A stretch of DNA of 64,000 nt. Source: JAAEPI01 sp964352625. Lineage in GTDB: Bacteria; Bacteroidota; Bacteroidia; Cytophagales; Cyclobacteriaceae. How positions within the stretch are numbered: the stretch's first letter is position 1; every line of letters begins with the position of its first letter. The notes under the pieces were generated by a model. That model was not told where the DNA came from. It saw nothing but the letters and a program-made list of their open reading frames with translations, and did no database searches. Positions 51,149 through 58,510 of this stretch are shown piece by piece. Position numbers and translations under genes: made by a program. The DNA is taken from assembly GCA_964352625.1 (NCBI GenBank), contig CAYGSD010000004.1, positions 186,001 to 250,000 of the forward strand. The letters are read 5' to 3'.

Positions 51149-51633
51149 CAATGAGGCAATGGGAGTTCTTTGCTGTCCTTGAGAGTAGAGAGAATCACCA
51201 TCGATTGCAGGTTGTCCACGACCTCTATTTCGCTGATGTGTTCAAGCATGAATTTCTGGTACGAACTGATATCTCTACTTATTATCTTAAGAATAAGGTC
51301 CGCCGAGCCTGTCACATGATGACACTCGATGACTTCAGGAATATCCCGAATGGCATCCATAAAGAGGTCAATATTTTGTTTGTTGTGGCCTTTGAGCATC
51401 ACTTGAACAAACATTTGCACTCCCAGACCGAGCATTTCATTGTCTAGTTCGGCATGATAGCTTTTGATAAGACCTGACTGCTCCAGTTTTTTTACTCTTT
51501 CAAGAGTAGGAGCGGGAGAAAGCCCAATCTCTTGCGATAGCAGCGCATTCGTGATTTTGGCATTTTTCTGGAGAATAACTAGAATCCGTCTGTCTAGTTC
51601 ATCCAATTTTAATTCTTTAGAGTTGAGCTTCAT
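51148..51633 (-). CDS. Lrp/AsnC-family transcriptional regulator
   Basis: A 161-residue regulator: N-terminal winged helix (LDELDRRILVILQKNAKITNALLSQEIGLSPAPTLERVKKL, about 10-50) and a C-terminal RAM amino-acid-sensing domain with VMLKGHNKQNIDLFMDAIRDIPEV and HHVTGSADLILKI. The family responds to amino acids and often controls its neighbours or itself. It is translationally coupled to the phosphoribosyltransferase gene through TGATG. Confidence 0.93.
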   Translation of the reverse strand: MKLNSKELKLDELDRRILVILQKNAKITNALLSQEIGLSPAPTLERVKKLEQSGLIKSYHAELDNEMLGLGVQMFVQVMLKGHNKQNIDLFMDAIRDIPEVIECHHVTGSADLILKIISRDISSYQKFMLEHISEIEVVDNLQSMVILSTLKDSKELPLPH

Positions 51634-51666
51634 TAGGGTTGATGTTGTCGAAATAAAATTCGGTCA

Positions 51667-51674
51667 CAAAGGTA
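51667..51674 (-). promoter_or_regulatory. Candidate -7 element of the Lrp/AsnC gene
   Basis: Minus-strand TACCTTTG, exact TAnnTTTG, 33 bp before the start at 51633. Confidence 0.45.
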
Positions 51675-51858
51675 ATCACTATTGAAATAGTTTGTGATAT
51701 TATTAATTTCTATTTGAATCAATAACAAAGTATTGTTCAAAACCCCTATCTGTGTATTCACCGATTATTAAATCGCTTTATCCATTCTTTGTTTTTTTAA
51801 GTTGTTGATATTTTGAATTTGAGGAATGTTCCTTGGTTTTTGTTGCATCTATTCCACC

Positions 51859-51866
51859 TAGTTTTG
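51859..51866 (+). promoter_or_regulatory. Candidate -7 element of the DUF5686 gene
   Basis: TAGTTTTG followed by CG, exact TAnnTTTG, 18 bp before the ATG at 51885; it lies downstream of the in-frame start at 51813, arguing against that start. Confidence 0.5.
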
Positions 51867-51884
51867 CGTTCCTTTTTTGGCTCC

Positions 51885-54365
51885 ATGCGCAAATTCCTTT
51901 TTTGGCTTTCTGTTTTTGTTCCGGTGATAATTTTTGCCCAGCAGACTATCGTATCGGGCAAAGTCACGGAGGCAGCTACGGGTACACCTGTACCTTTCGC
52001 CACAGTCAGTTTTGTGGGCACTTCTGATGGGGCAATCACCGATTTTGATGGAAATTTTGTTGCCAAAACAACCAAATCCGTAGACTCGATATCGGTCACA
52101 TACATTGGCTACCTGCGTAGAGTGAAGGCTTTGAATTTTGGAACAAGTCAAGTCATCAATTTCCAATTGGACGAAAGCTTGACTTCTTTGGATGAGGTGG
52201 TGGTGTATGCCGGGGAAAATCCGGCTTTTGAAATTCTCCGAAGAATTAATTCCAACAAGAAAAGGAATGACAAGAGAGAGCTTGATGCGTATGAGTATGA
52301 GAGCTATACGCGAACGGAATTTGACGTAAATGAAATGACCGATCACTTCAGAAAACGAAAGGTGATGTCGCAGATTCAAAGTGTCATGGACAGCATTGAG
52401 CAAATTGCTGGTGAGGATGGGAAACCTATTCTTCCCATTCTAATTTCTGAGGCGATTTCTAAGTTCCATTTTCGCAAGAGTCCTCAGGCCAAGCACGAGC
52501 AGATGATTCGGACGCGAGTAAGTGGAGTCGGAATCACCGATGGAACCTTAACCTCCCAAGTCATTGGCAGCTCTTTCCAGGAATATAACTTTTATCAGAA
52601 TTGGCTGAACATTGTAGAAAAGGAATTTGCCAGCCCCATTGCCGATGGGGGTCGCTTAATTTATGAGTACGATTTAGTGGATAGTCTGGAAGTGGATGGG
52701 CGGTACTGTTATCAACTTGATTTCTTCCCTCGTCAAGAGCAGGATTTAGCTTTTCATGGCACCATGTGGATCACCAAGGAAGAGTATGCTTTGAAGCGTA
52801 TCGACGCATACGTTTCGGACAAAGCCAATTTGAATTTTATTGGAAAGATCAAAATCCAACAAGATTTGGAGCCAACAGAAGCGGGCCCTTGGCTACCGAG
52901 TAAAACCCGTGTGGTCATACAGGTGAAGCCATTATCCCCGACTTCAGCAGGATTTCTTGGGAAATTCTATGTCTCTAATAAAGACTTTGTCATCAATGCT
53001 CCCAAAGAGAATGCTTTCTATCTGAGCCCTATCACGCTCGATCCTGATGTGCGAAAGTCTGATGAAGATTACTGGCGCCAAGCTCGCCATGATTCATTGA
53101 CACGAACTGAAGAAAATGTATTTACAATGATCGATTCTTTGAAGAAAATACCTCAGATACGTCGAGCTACAGAGGCCACAAAATTTCTTGTGAACGGCTA
53201 CATTAAAGCTGGAAAAATAGACATTGGTCCGTACACCACTTTCATAGGGAAAAATGATATTGAGGGTTGGCGCCTAGGATTTGGAGCTCGAACGAATCTT
53301 GACTTTAGTAACAAATGGGTACTAGGGGGGCACATAGGATACGGATTTGATGATCAGGAATTTAAATACTCGGCCTACACCTACACCATTCTGGATAGGA
53401 CGCGGTGGACCACTTTAAAATATGAACAACAGAAGGAGGTGGAACAGATTTGGTTGCTCAACGAGAACATTGCCCCAAATAGCTTATTCTATTCCTTTAG
53501 CCGATTTGGTACGCTGACCCAGCCGTTTGACAAGCAGAAGTATAGACTGAGCATGACCAGGCAGGTGATCAAAGGCTTGAATATTGAATTGGCGGGTAGA
53601 CATGAAGAACATAACCCACTTTTTGATTTCAATTACTTCACTGATGGCACTCAAAGCACACTAGCTTCAAGCTATCAAATCTCAGAAGTGTCCACTGAAA
53701 TCAGCTACGCACGTGACGAAGTTTTTGTAATAAACGATAACGAACGCTTGAGCCTTGGTACAGTTCGGTCGCCAAAGTTTACATTGAACTATTTTCGAGG
53801 GTTTGATGGAGTTATTGGTAGTGATTTTTCTTATCACAAACTGAAAGGGTCTATCTCCAAAAAAATAAAAACGGGTGTTTTTGGCCGGTCTCAGGTTCAG
53901 CTTGGCGGTGGACGATTTTTCGGGAAAGCACCTTATTCAATGCTCTTTAACCCTATCGGAAATGAGACGCCTATTTACGTTGGTTTTGCTTACAACCTTA
54001 TGAACTATTTTGAATTTAGCTCTGACAGATATGTGGAGCTAAAATACAATCACTCGTTTGAAGGATTCCTTTTGAATAGAGTTCCGTTGCTCCGAAAAAT
54101 GAAGCTCAGAGCCGTGCTGAATGCGAATGCGCTTATGGGAGATCTGCAGGATAAGAACATTGCTGTTTCTCAGTTCGGCACTGACCTGTCCGGAAACCCA
54201 ATTTATCCTTTTCGAAGGTGGGAGAATAAACCGTATGTGGAAGTTGGCTATGGGGTAACGAATATTTTTCGTGTTTTTTCAATCCAGGCCTTCCACAGGC
54301 TCACATATTTAGACCAAAACGTCAACAAGTTTGGGATAAAGTTTCGAGTGGATTTTCAGCTGTGA
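51885..54365 (+). CDS. DUF5686 outer-membrane protein with carboxypeptidase-like regulatory domain
   Basis: An 826-residue protein: signal peptide (MRKFLFWLSVFVPVIIFAQQ), a carboxypeptidase-regulatory-like beta-sandwich (about 22-110: VSGKVTEAATGTPVPFATVS...DGAITDFDGNF) and the DUF5686 region, ending in a long series of amphipathic strands with a terminal aromatic pattern (FGIKFRVDFQL) expected of an outer-membrane barrel. The first domain is shared with SusC-type receptors, but the TonB plug is absent. The function of the family is not established. It is divergent from the Lrp/AsnC gene with 250 bp between. Confidence 0.88.
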   Translation: MRKFLFWLSVFVPVIIFAQQTIVSGKVTEAATGTPVPFATVSFVGTSDGAITDFDGNFVAKTTKSVDSISVTYIGYLRRVKALNFGTSQVINFQLDESLTSLDEVVVYAGENPAFEILRRINSNKKRNDKRELDAYEYESYTRTEFDVNEMTDHFRKRKVMSQIQSVMDSIEQIAGEDGKPILPILISEAISKFHFRKSPQAKHEQMIRTRVSGVGITDGTLTSQVIGSSFQEYNFYQNWLNIVEKEFASPIADGGRLIYEYDLVDSLEVDGRYCYQLDFFPRQEQDLAFHGTMWITKEEYALKRIDAYVSDKANLNFIGKIKIQQDLEPTEAGPWLPSKTRVVIQVKPLSPTSAGFLGKFYVSNKDFVINAPKENAFYLSPITLDPDVRKSDEDYWRQARHDSLTRTEENVFTMIDSLKKIPQIRRATEATKFLVNGYIKAGKIDIGPYTTFIGKNDIEGWRLGFGARTNLDFSNKWVLGGHIGYGFDDQEFKYSAYTYTILDRTRWTTLKYEQQKEVEQIWLLNENIAPNSLFYSFSRFGTLTQPFDKQKYRLSMTRQVIKGLNIELAGRHEEHNPLFDFNYFTDGTQSTLASSYQISEVSTEISYARDEVFVINDNERLSLGTVRSPKFTLNYFRGFDGVIGSDFSYHKLKGSISKKIKTGVFGRSQVQLGGGRFFGKAPYSMLFNPIGNETPIYVGFAYNLMNYFEFSSDRYVELKYNHSFEGFLLNRVPLLRKMKLRAVLNANALMGDLQDKNIAVSQFGTDLSGNPIYPFRRWENKPYVEVGYGVTNIFRVFSIQAFHRLTYLDQNVNKFGIKFRVDFQL

Positions 54366-54371
54366 TGCGAG

Positions 54372-55580
54372 CTAATTCAAAAAAACCTTCACGGCTTGGC
54401 CTTCATCCTCTATCACGATCAAATGACCATTTTTGATAAATAGGTTCTGAAAGTCCTTGGCATCTAAGAAAATGCCGATGATATCATTGTAGGTGCTTTC
54501 GCTGTAAAAGGTCTGAAGTCTCCAAGCTCCTGGCATGGGCAGACAACTTGTGCTATTTGCTCCAGCTCGCCATTTTTTCACCACACAGTCTCCTGCATCC
54601 ATGTATTTCTTGTTAGGGACGAAAACATCTTTAGCCTCAAATTCTTGCAGATAGTTTGACATTCTTTGAAAATCAGCCTCACGCCTCAAATCCGTCTGTT
54701 CTTCCTTGAACCGATCGAAATAGGGCCCTTCATCCCAGATAAGTTGCTTGAACTTGCGAGGGTACATTCGAGCCAAGTTGTAATAGAAATAGAATTCTTT
54801 TTCGAATGGAGACAGGTAATTCAGATCGCGTCCAATGTCAGCAGCTGATCTTTCCTTTTCGGAAAATTGAGCAAGGAGTTCTTCGAATCTGTCCGCTCTA
54901 ATTTGCAATAGCCTTGCTCGTTCAGCAGCCGCGGCTTCTTCAGCAATTCGTTTCTTTTCTGCTTCTGCTCTCAGGATGTCATTTTGGGTGGAGAAATTCT
55001 GAACGGCACACATTCTGTATCCAATGTGAGGTCGAATAGCTGTACCCATGCCCCTCCAGCTCGGACTAAGCATGTTGCTCCTATGTCCAAGGCTTTCAAC
55101 CCCAAAATCAATTAATAATAGCATGACTATGGCTTTTCCAGTTTCGGGTCCATAGGCACAATTTTCTCCGCCGTATCCGCCAGTGCAGGTAATTCTTTTG
55201 TGTCCTAAAATTCCTTTTTCTCCCGACTCAATCGCCCAACATTCCGCAGACTCAAACATTTGTCTATCAGGAAGCAGTGGAGGAGAAGGCTGTCTGTTCA
55301 GTAAGTCTGTAGAGAGCGTGGTATAATAATGATTGGTCTTCAACAGATGTGTTTTGTTCGTCGCTTCGCAATACGCCTCATAGAATTTGTGAAATTTCTT
55401 TGGTTGCATGCGCGCTAGGTTATTGTAGAGAAAGATGTCTTTTTCTTCTGCTGTGAGATAGCTTACAGACTGAGCAGTATTTGCCTCAGCGATTTCTTGA
55501 GAACTGAAAAACGCAGAAGGCTCCTGAGCCGAGAGGCTACAGGTCAGATTGCCTAAAAGTAGGATTGTAAGTATTCTCAT
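54372..55580 (-). CDS. Secreted CAP-domain protein with degenerate second half
   Basis: A 402-residue protein with a signal peptide (MRILTILLLGNLTCSLSAQE). The first half (about 40-200) is a CAP/SCP domain with GGENCAYGPETGKAIV and ESLGHRSNMLSPSWRGMG. An Ala/Glu/Arg-rich coiled stretch (about 205-245) leads to a second half that begins like the first (FYFYYNLARMYPRKFKQ against IFLYNNLARMQPKKFHK) but lacks the CAP signatures. CAP proteins bind lipids, sterols or peptides, or act as proteases; the role here is unknown. Confidence 0.82.
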   Translation of the reverse strand: MRILTILLLGNLTCSLSAQEPSAFFSSQEIAEANTAQSVSYLTAEEKDIFLYNNLARMQPKKFHKFYEAYCEATNKTHLLKTNHYYTTLSTDLLNRQPSPPLLPDRQMFESAECWAIESGEKGILGHKRITCTGGYGGENCAYGPETGKAIVMLLLIDFGVESLGHRSNMLSPSWRGMGTAIRPHIGYRMCAVQNFSTQNDILRAEAEKKRIAEEAAAAERARLLQIRADRFEELLAQFSEKERSAADIGRDLNYLSPFEKEFYFYYNLARMYPRKFKQLIWDEGPYFDRFKEEQTDLRREADFQRMSNYLQEFEAKDVFVPNKKYMDAGDCVVKKWRAGANSTSCLPMPGAWRLQTFYSESTYNDIIGIFLDAKDFQNLFIKNGHLIVIEDEGQAVKVFLN

Positions 55581-55661
55581 GTCACGCTCGGCTGATAGGA
55601 TAACTCATGGGATACGAGTCTATTGTTTGCGAAGTTCACAACTAAAACCAATTTTTGCTCC

Positions 55662-56414
55662 ATGAGCTACGTTAACCTGACCACCCAAGATGGCATTGGC
55701 ACCATCGAATTCTTCACTGAGCAATCGAATTCCCTTCCGGGAAAAGTCCTAGCCGATTTGGCTGAAACTATTTCCAAAGCAGGGAATGATCCTGAAATCA
55801 AAGTGGTCATTCTCAAAAGTGGAGGAGAAAGGGCCTTTTGCGCAGGAGCGAGTTTCGATGAACTTTTGGCGATAGAAGATGCGGAAAATGGTCTCAAGTT
55901 TTTCATGGGTTTTGCCAATGTGATCAATGCCATGCGGAAGGCGCCTAAGTTTATCATTGGGCGAGTGCAAGGCAAGGCGGTAGGTGGTGGAATCGGCTTG
56001 GCAGCTTCCATGGATTATTGTTTTGCTACAAAATTCTCATCCATCAAGTTGAGTGAGTTGGCTCTGGGAATAGGGCCATTCGTGGTAGGGCCGGCGATCG
56101 AAAGAAAAGTTGGTCTTTCGGCCATGTCGGAGATGGGCATAAATCCAGACCTGTTCTTCGAGCCTGATTGGGCGCATCAGAAGGGACTTTTCAATAAAGT
56201 GTTTGATGACGTTGTGCACATGGATGTTGCGGTGCAAGAATTGGCTGCTAAACTAGCAGCCTACAATCCAGAGGCAATGGCAGAACTAAAAAGGACATTT
56301 TGGAGAGGAACGGAAGACTGGGATCAGTTGTTGGCTGAAAGAGCCCAAATCAGTGGCCATTTGGTGACCTCAGATTTTACCAAGACATTTATTCAGAAAT
56401 TCAAGAAAAAGTAA
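55662..56414 (+). CDS. Enoyl-CoA hydratase/isomerase-family protein
   Basis: A 250-residue crotonase from the ATG at 55662 (MSYVNLTTQDGIGTIEF). It has the oxyanion-hole segments GGERAFCAGASFDELL (about 62-77) and GRVQGKAVGGGIGLAASMDY. The usual catalytic glutamate of hydratases in GGGCELA is replaced (GGGIGLA), so the reaction may not be hydration; isomerase or hydrolase activity is possible. It is coupled to the next gene by TAATG. Confidence 0.83.
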   Translation: MSYVNLTTQDGIGTIEFFTEQSNSLPGKVLADLAETISKAGNDPEIKVVILKSGGERAFCAGASFDELLAIEDAENGLKFFMGFANVINAMRKAPKFIIGRVQGKAVGGGIGLAASMDYCFATKFSSIKLSELALGIGPFVVGPAIERKVGLSAMSEMGINPDLFFEPDWAHQKGLFNKVFDDVVHMDVAVQELAAKLAAYNPEAMAELKRTFWRGTEDWDQLLAERAQISGHLVTSDFTKTFIQKFKKK

Positions 56415-57190
56415 TGTTCCTACGCAAGCTCTTCTCTGGTGAAAATAAACTGACTTGGGTTTTTATTGACCTCATAATTGTGATTATCGGCGTGTACTGT
56501 GCCTTTCTCATTCAGAGTTCTGCCGAGGATCGCAAGATGGAGGTAGAGAAAGAGAAAATTATGTCCGCTTTGAAATTCGAACTAGAATTTTTCAGAATTG
56601 AAATGCCTGGACGTGGTGGATTCTCAGAAGGGCAAGCGAAAGAATGGAAATCAATCCTAGATTCGGGTAGCTATCAAGACCTAACCAGTTGGCGATTCAT
56701 TGAACCCCAGTACAATTATCAGGTAATCGAACACGCCATCAATCACCAGAATTCAGAAATCATTGATTTTGATTTGTATGATGCACTTCAGAGGCTTTTT
56801 GTCGAGATCAAAAGAATAGAATATGCTGAGAGACTGATGACCCAAGTGGCGATGGAATTTCAAACAATCCCTTCAAACTTACCTAAAGGCTCGGCTGCTT
56901 ATGGTGAAATGTGGGCGGGCAATTACGACTCTTTCAGGCGAATGATCCAATTCATGTTCGATAGGTCAGGGAATCAGGTAAGGTTGGGGGCGGAATCACA
57001 AGCGGCACTTGAGTTGGTGAATGATCGACTGAGTGTAGAGCGAAGAAAAGAGATTGAGCGCGAGATGATTGTCAACAACCTTCACCGTGCAAAAAGTGAG
57101 GAGCAGGCTGTCGGACTCGTAAAGCAGCTATTTCCGGATTTTGACGAGCAAGAAGTGCGAGAAATCTACAACACGTCTCAGGAAAAATAA
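56414..57190 (+). CDS. Single-pass membrane protein, unknown function
   Basis: A 258-residue protein with one N-terminal membrane segment (about 14-33, WVFIDLIIVIIGVYCAFLIQ) followed by a charged helical soluble domain. This layout, with a membrane helix and a conserved RKMEVEKEKIMSALKFELE helix, is seen in uncharacterised Bacteroidota proteins; I recognise no function. The start overlaps the crotonase stop (TAATG), so the two are translated together. It ends exactly where the convergent Fic gene ends. Confidence 0.75.
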   Translation: MFLRKLFSGENKLTWVFIDLIIVIIGVYCAFLIQSSAEDRKMEVEKEKIMSALKFELEFFRIEMPGRGGFSEGQAKEWKSILDSGSYQDLTSWRFIEPQYNYQVIEHAINHQNSEIIDFDLYDALQRLFVEIKRIEYAERLMTQVAMEFQTIPSNLPKGSAAYGEMWAGNYDSFRRMIQFMFDRSGNQVRLGAESQAALELVNDRLSVERRKEIEREMIVNNLHRAKSEEQAVGLVKQLFPDFDEQEVREIYNTSQEK

Positions 57191-58324
57191 TCACTCAGAC
57201 AAAATTCGGTACAACTCCAGATTGAGATAATAGTGGTGTCCTGATATCGTGCGCTTTTCCAGAATGCCGAGATTCACCAATTCATTGAGGTAATTTCTAG
57301 CCGTGGCTTCCGCATATATTTTTGCCTCTGTGAGGTGGCTCACTTTGGTCAACGGCTGAGTAAAAATCATTTGAACCAATTGCTCAGACTTGCGAATTTT
57401 AGTTTCGCTTTCGATGGATTGCATGATGCCCTCTTTAGCCGCAAGGATGTCGTTGATTTTATCGAAAGTGAGGTTGGCGGTTACTTCAACTGCTTTCAGC
57501 ATAAACAAAATCCATTGCTCCCAGAGGGCTCGCTGAGTGACGCCTGCCAGCAAGGAGTAGTAATCGTTTTTGTGATCGATGATATAGCGGCTCAAAAACA
57601 GAATGGGTAAATCCAGCAATCCTTTTTGGGTCAGAATATTAATATTGAAAATTCTTCCGGCACGGCCATTTCCATCTCTGAATGGGTGAATCACCTCGAA
57701 TTGATAATGCGCAATGGCCATTTTAATCATCGGGTCTATGGGATATTTCGTGTCGTCATTAACAAATTCTATAAGATTTTTGAGCTTTTCTTCAATGATA
57801 CCCTTGCCTCTAGGTGGAGTATAAATGGCCGTTCCGGCGTTGGGTCCGGTTCCGCCCTGTTTTATGTAAATGTGAGCGCTGGGAGGCCGGAATCCGTCAT
57901 TCGCTTGTTTGATTATTCGGTAGATATTGATGAAGTAAGCGAGATCAAAAGTGTCGTTTTTCTTTAGGTGTTCATGACCAGCCCAGAGCGCCTCGCGATA
58001 GCGAAGCACTTCTTTTGGTGGACCCTTCAAGCCAATGTCTTCTCCTGACTCGCTATAGGCTTGATACAATTCGTCATCCGTGGTGAAAATATTCTCAATT
58101 TCACTGGACGCCTTGGCCTCTTGCAAGCTGATACTGTTGATCAGAATACCCTGATTGGGAATGGCGATAGATCGGCCATGTAGCCTGCCAAGTGCGGATT
58201 TGGCACTCGCCAGTTGCTCCATCACTTCAACGGTGCGATAAAAGCTGGCATGAATTGGCAAATCAGGCAGTTCGTTCCATGGGGCATTCCTGTCTGGGTT
58301 GATACGAAAAAGTGGTTGTTCCAT
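57191..58324 (-). CDS. Fic-family protein with winged-helix C-terminus
   Basis: A 377-residue Fic protein, a family that mostly transfers AMP to target proteins. The catalytic motif HPFRDGNGRAGR has His213 and GNGR 218-221. The N-terminal inhibitory motif S-x3-E-N is present (Ser73, Glu77, Asn78 in SSEIENI), so activity should be self-restrained (class II). Residues about 320-377 look like a winged helix (EAKIYAEATARNYLNELVNLGILEKRTI), which could bind DNA and regulate the gene itself. Palindromes lie just upstream. Confidence 0.9.
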   Translation of the reverse strand: MEQPLFRINPDRNAPWNELPDLPIHASFYRTVEVMEQLASAKSALGRLHGRSIAIPNQGILINSISLQEAKASSEIENIFTTDDELYQAYSESGEDIGLKGPPKEVLRYREALWAGHEHLKKNDTFDLAYFINIYRIIKQANDGFRPPSAHIYIKQGGTGPNAGTAIYTPPRGKGIIEEKLKNLIEFVNDDTKYPIDPMIKMAIAHYQFEVIHPFRDGNGRAGRIFNINILTQKGLLDLPILFLSRYIIDHKNDYYSLLAGVTQRALWEQWILFMLKAVEVTANLTFDKINDILAAKEGIMQSIESETKIRKSEQLVQMIFTQPLTKVSHLTEAKIYAEATARNYLNELVNLGILEKRTISGHHYYLNLELYRILSE

Positions 58325-58343
58325 CTTTTGATGTCTACTTTCT

Positions 58344-58379
58344 AGTAAACACTAATTATTCGATAAATTAATGTTTACT
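58344..58379. promoter_or_regulatory. Palindromic operator candidate 1 (AGTAAACA...TGTTTACT)
   Basis: A 36-bp inverted repeat with 14-bp arms (58344-58357 and 58366-58379, one mismatch) and an eight-base centre, 19 bp upstream of the Fic start codon. A further half-site-like TGTCTACT lies at 58332-58339. Confidence 0.65.
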
Positions 58380-58412
58380 CGAATGTACCCTTTAAAACTG
58401 ATGCCGACAATT

Positions 58413-58452
58413 TAAGTAAACACTATTTTGCGAAAAAAATGATGTTTACTTA
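58413..58452. promoter_or_regulatory. Palindromic operator candidate 2 (TAAGTAAACA...TGTTTACTTA)
   Basis: A 40-bp inverted repeat with perfect 10-bp outer arms and partly matched inner arms, sharing the AGTAAACA half-site with candidate 1. It lies just upstream of the E1 promoter region. Confidence 0.65.
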
Positions 58453-58483
58453 CCTCTCGCCTGTTGAAACGAACAATCGTTAG

Positions 58484-58491
58484 TACCTTTG
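58484..58491 (+). promoter_or_regulatory. Candidate -7 element of the E1 fusion gene
   Basis: TACCTTTG followed by CC, exact TAnnTTTG, 19 bp before the ATG; a TTG lies 58464-58466, 17 bp upstream. Confidence 0.5.
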
Positions 58492-58510
58492 CCGTCCCCA
58501 AAAACGACAT

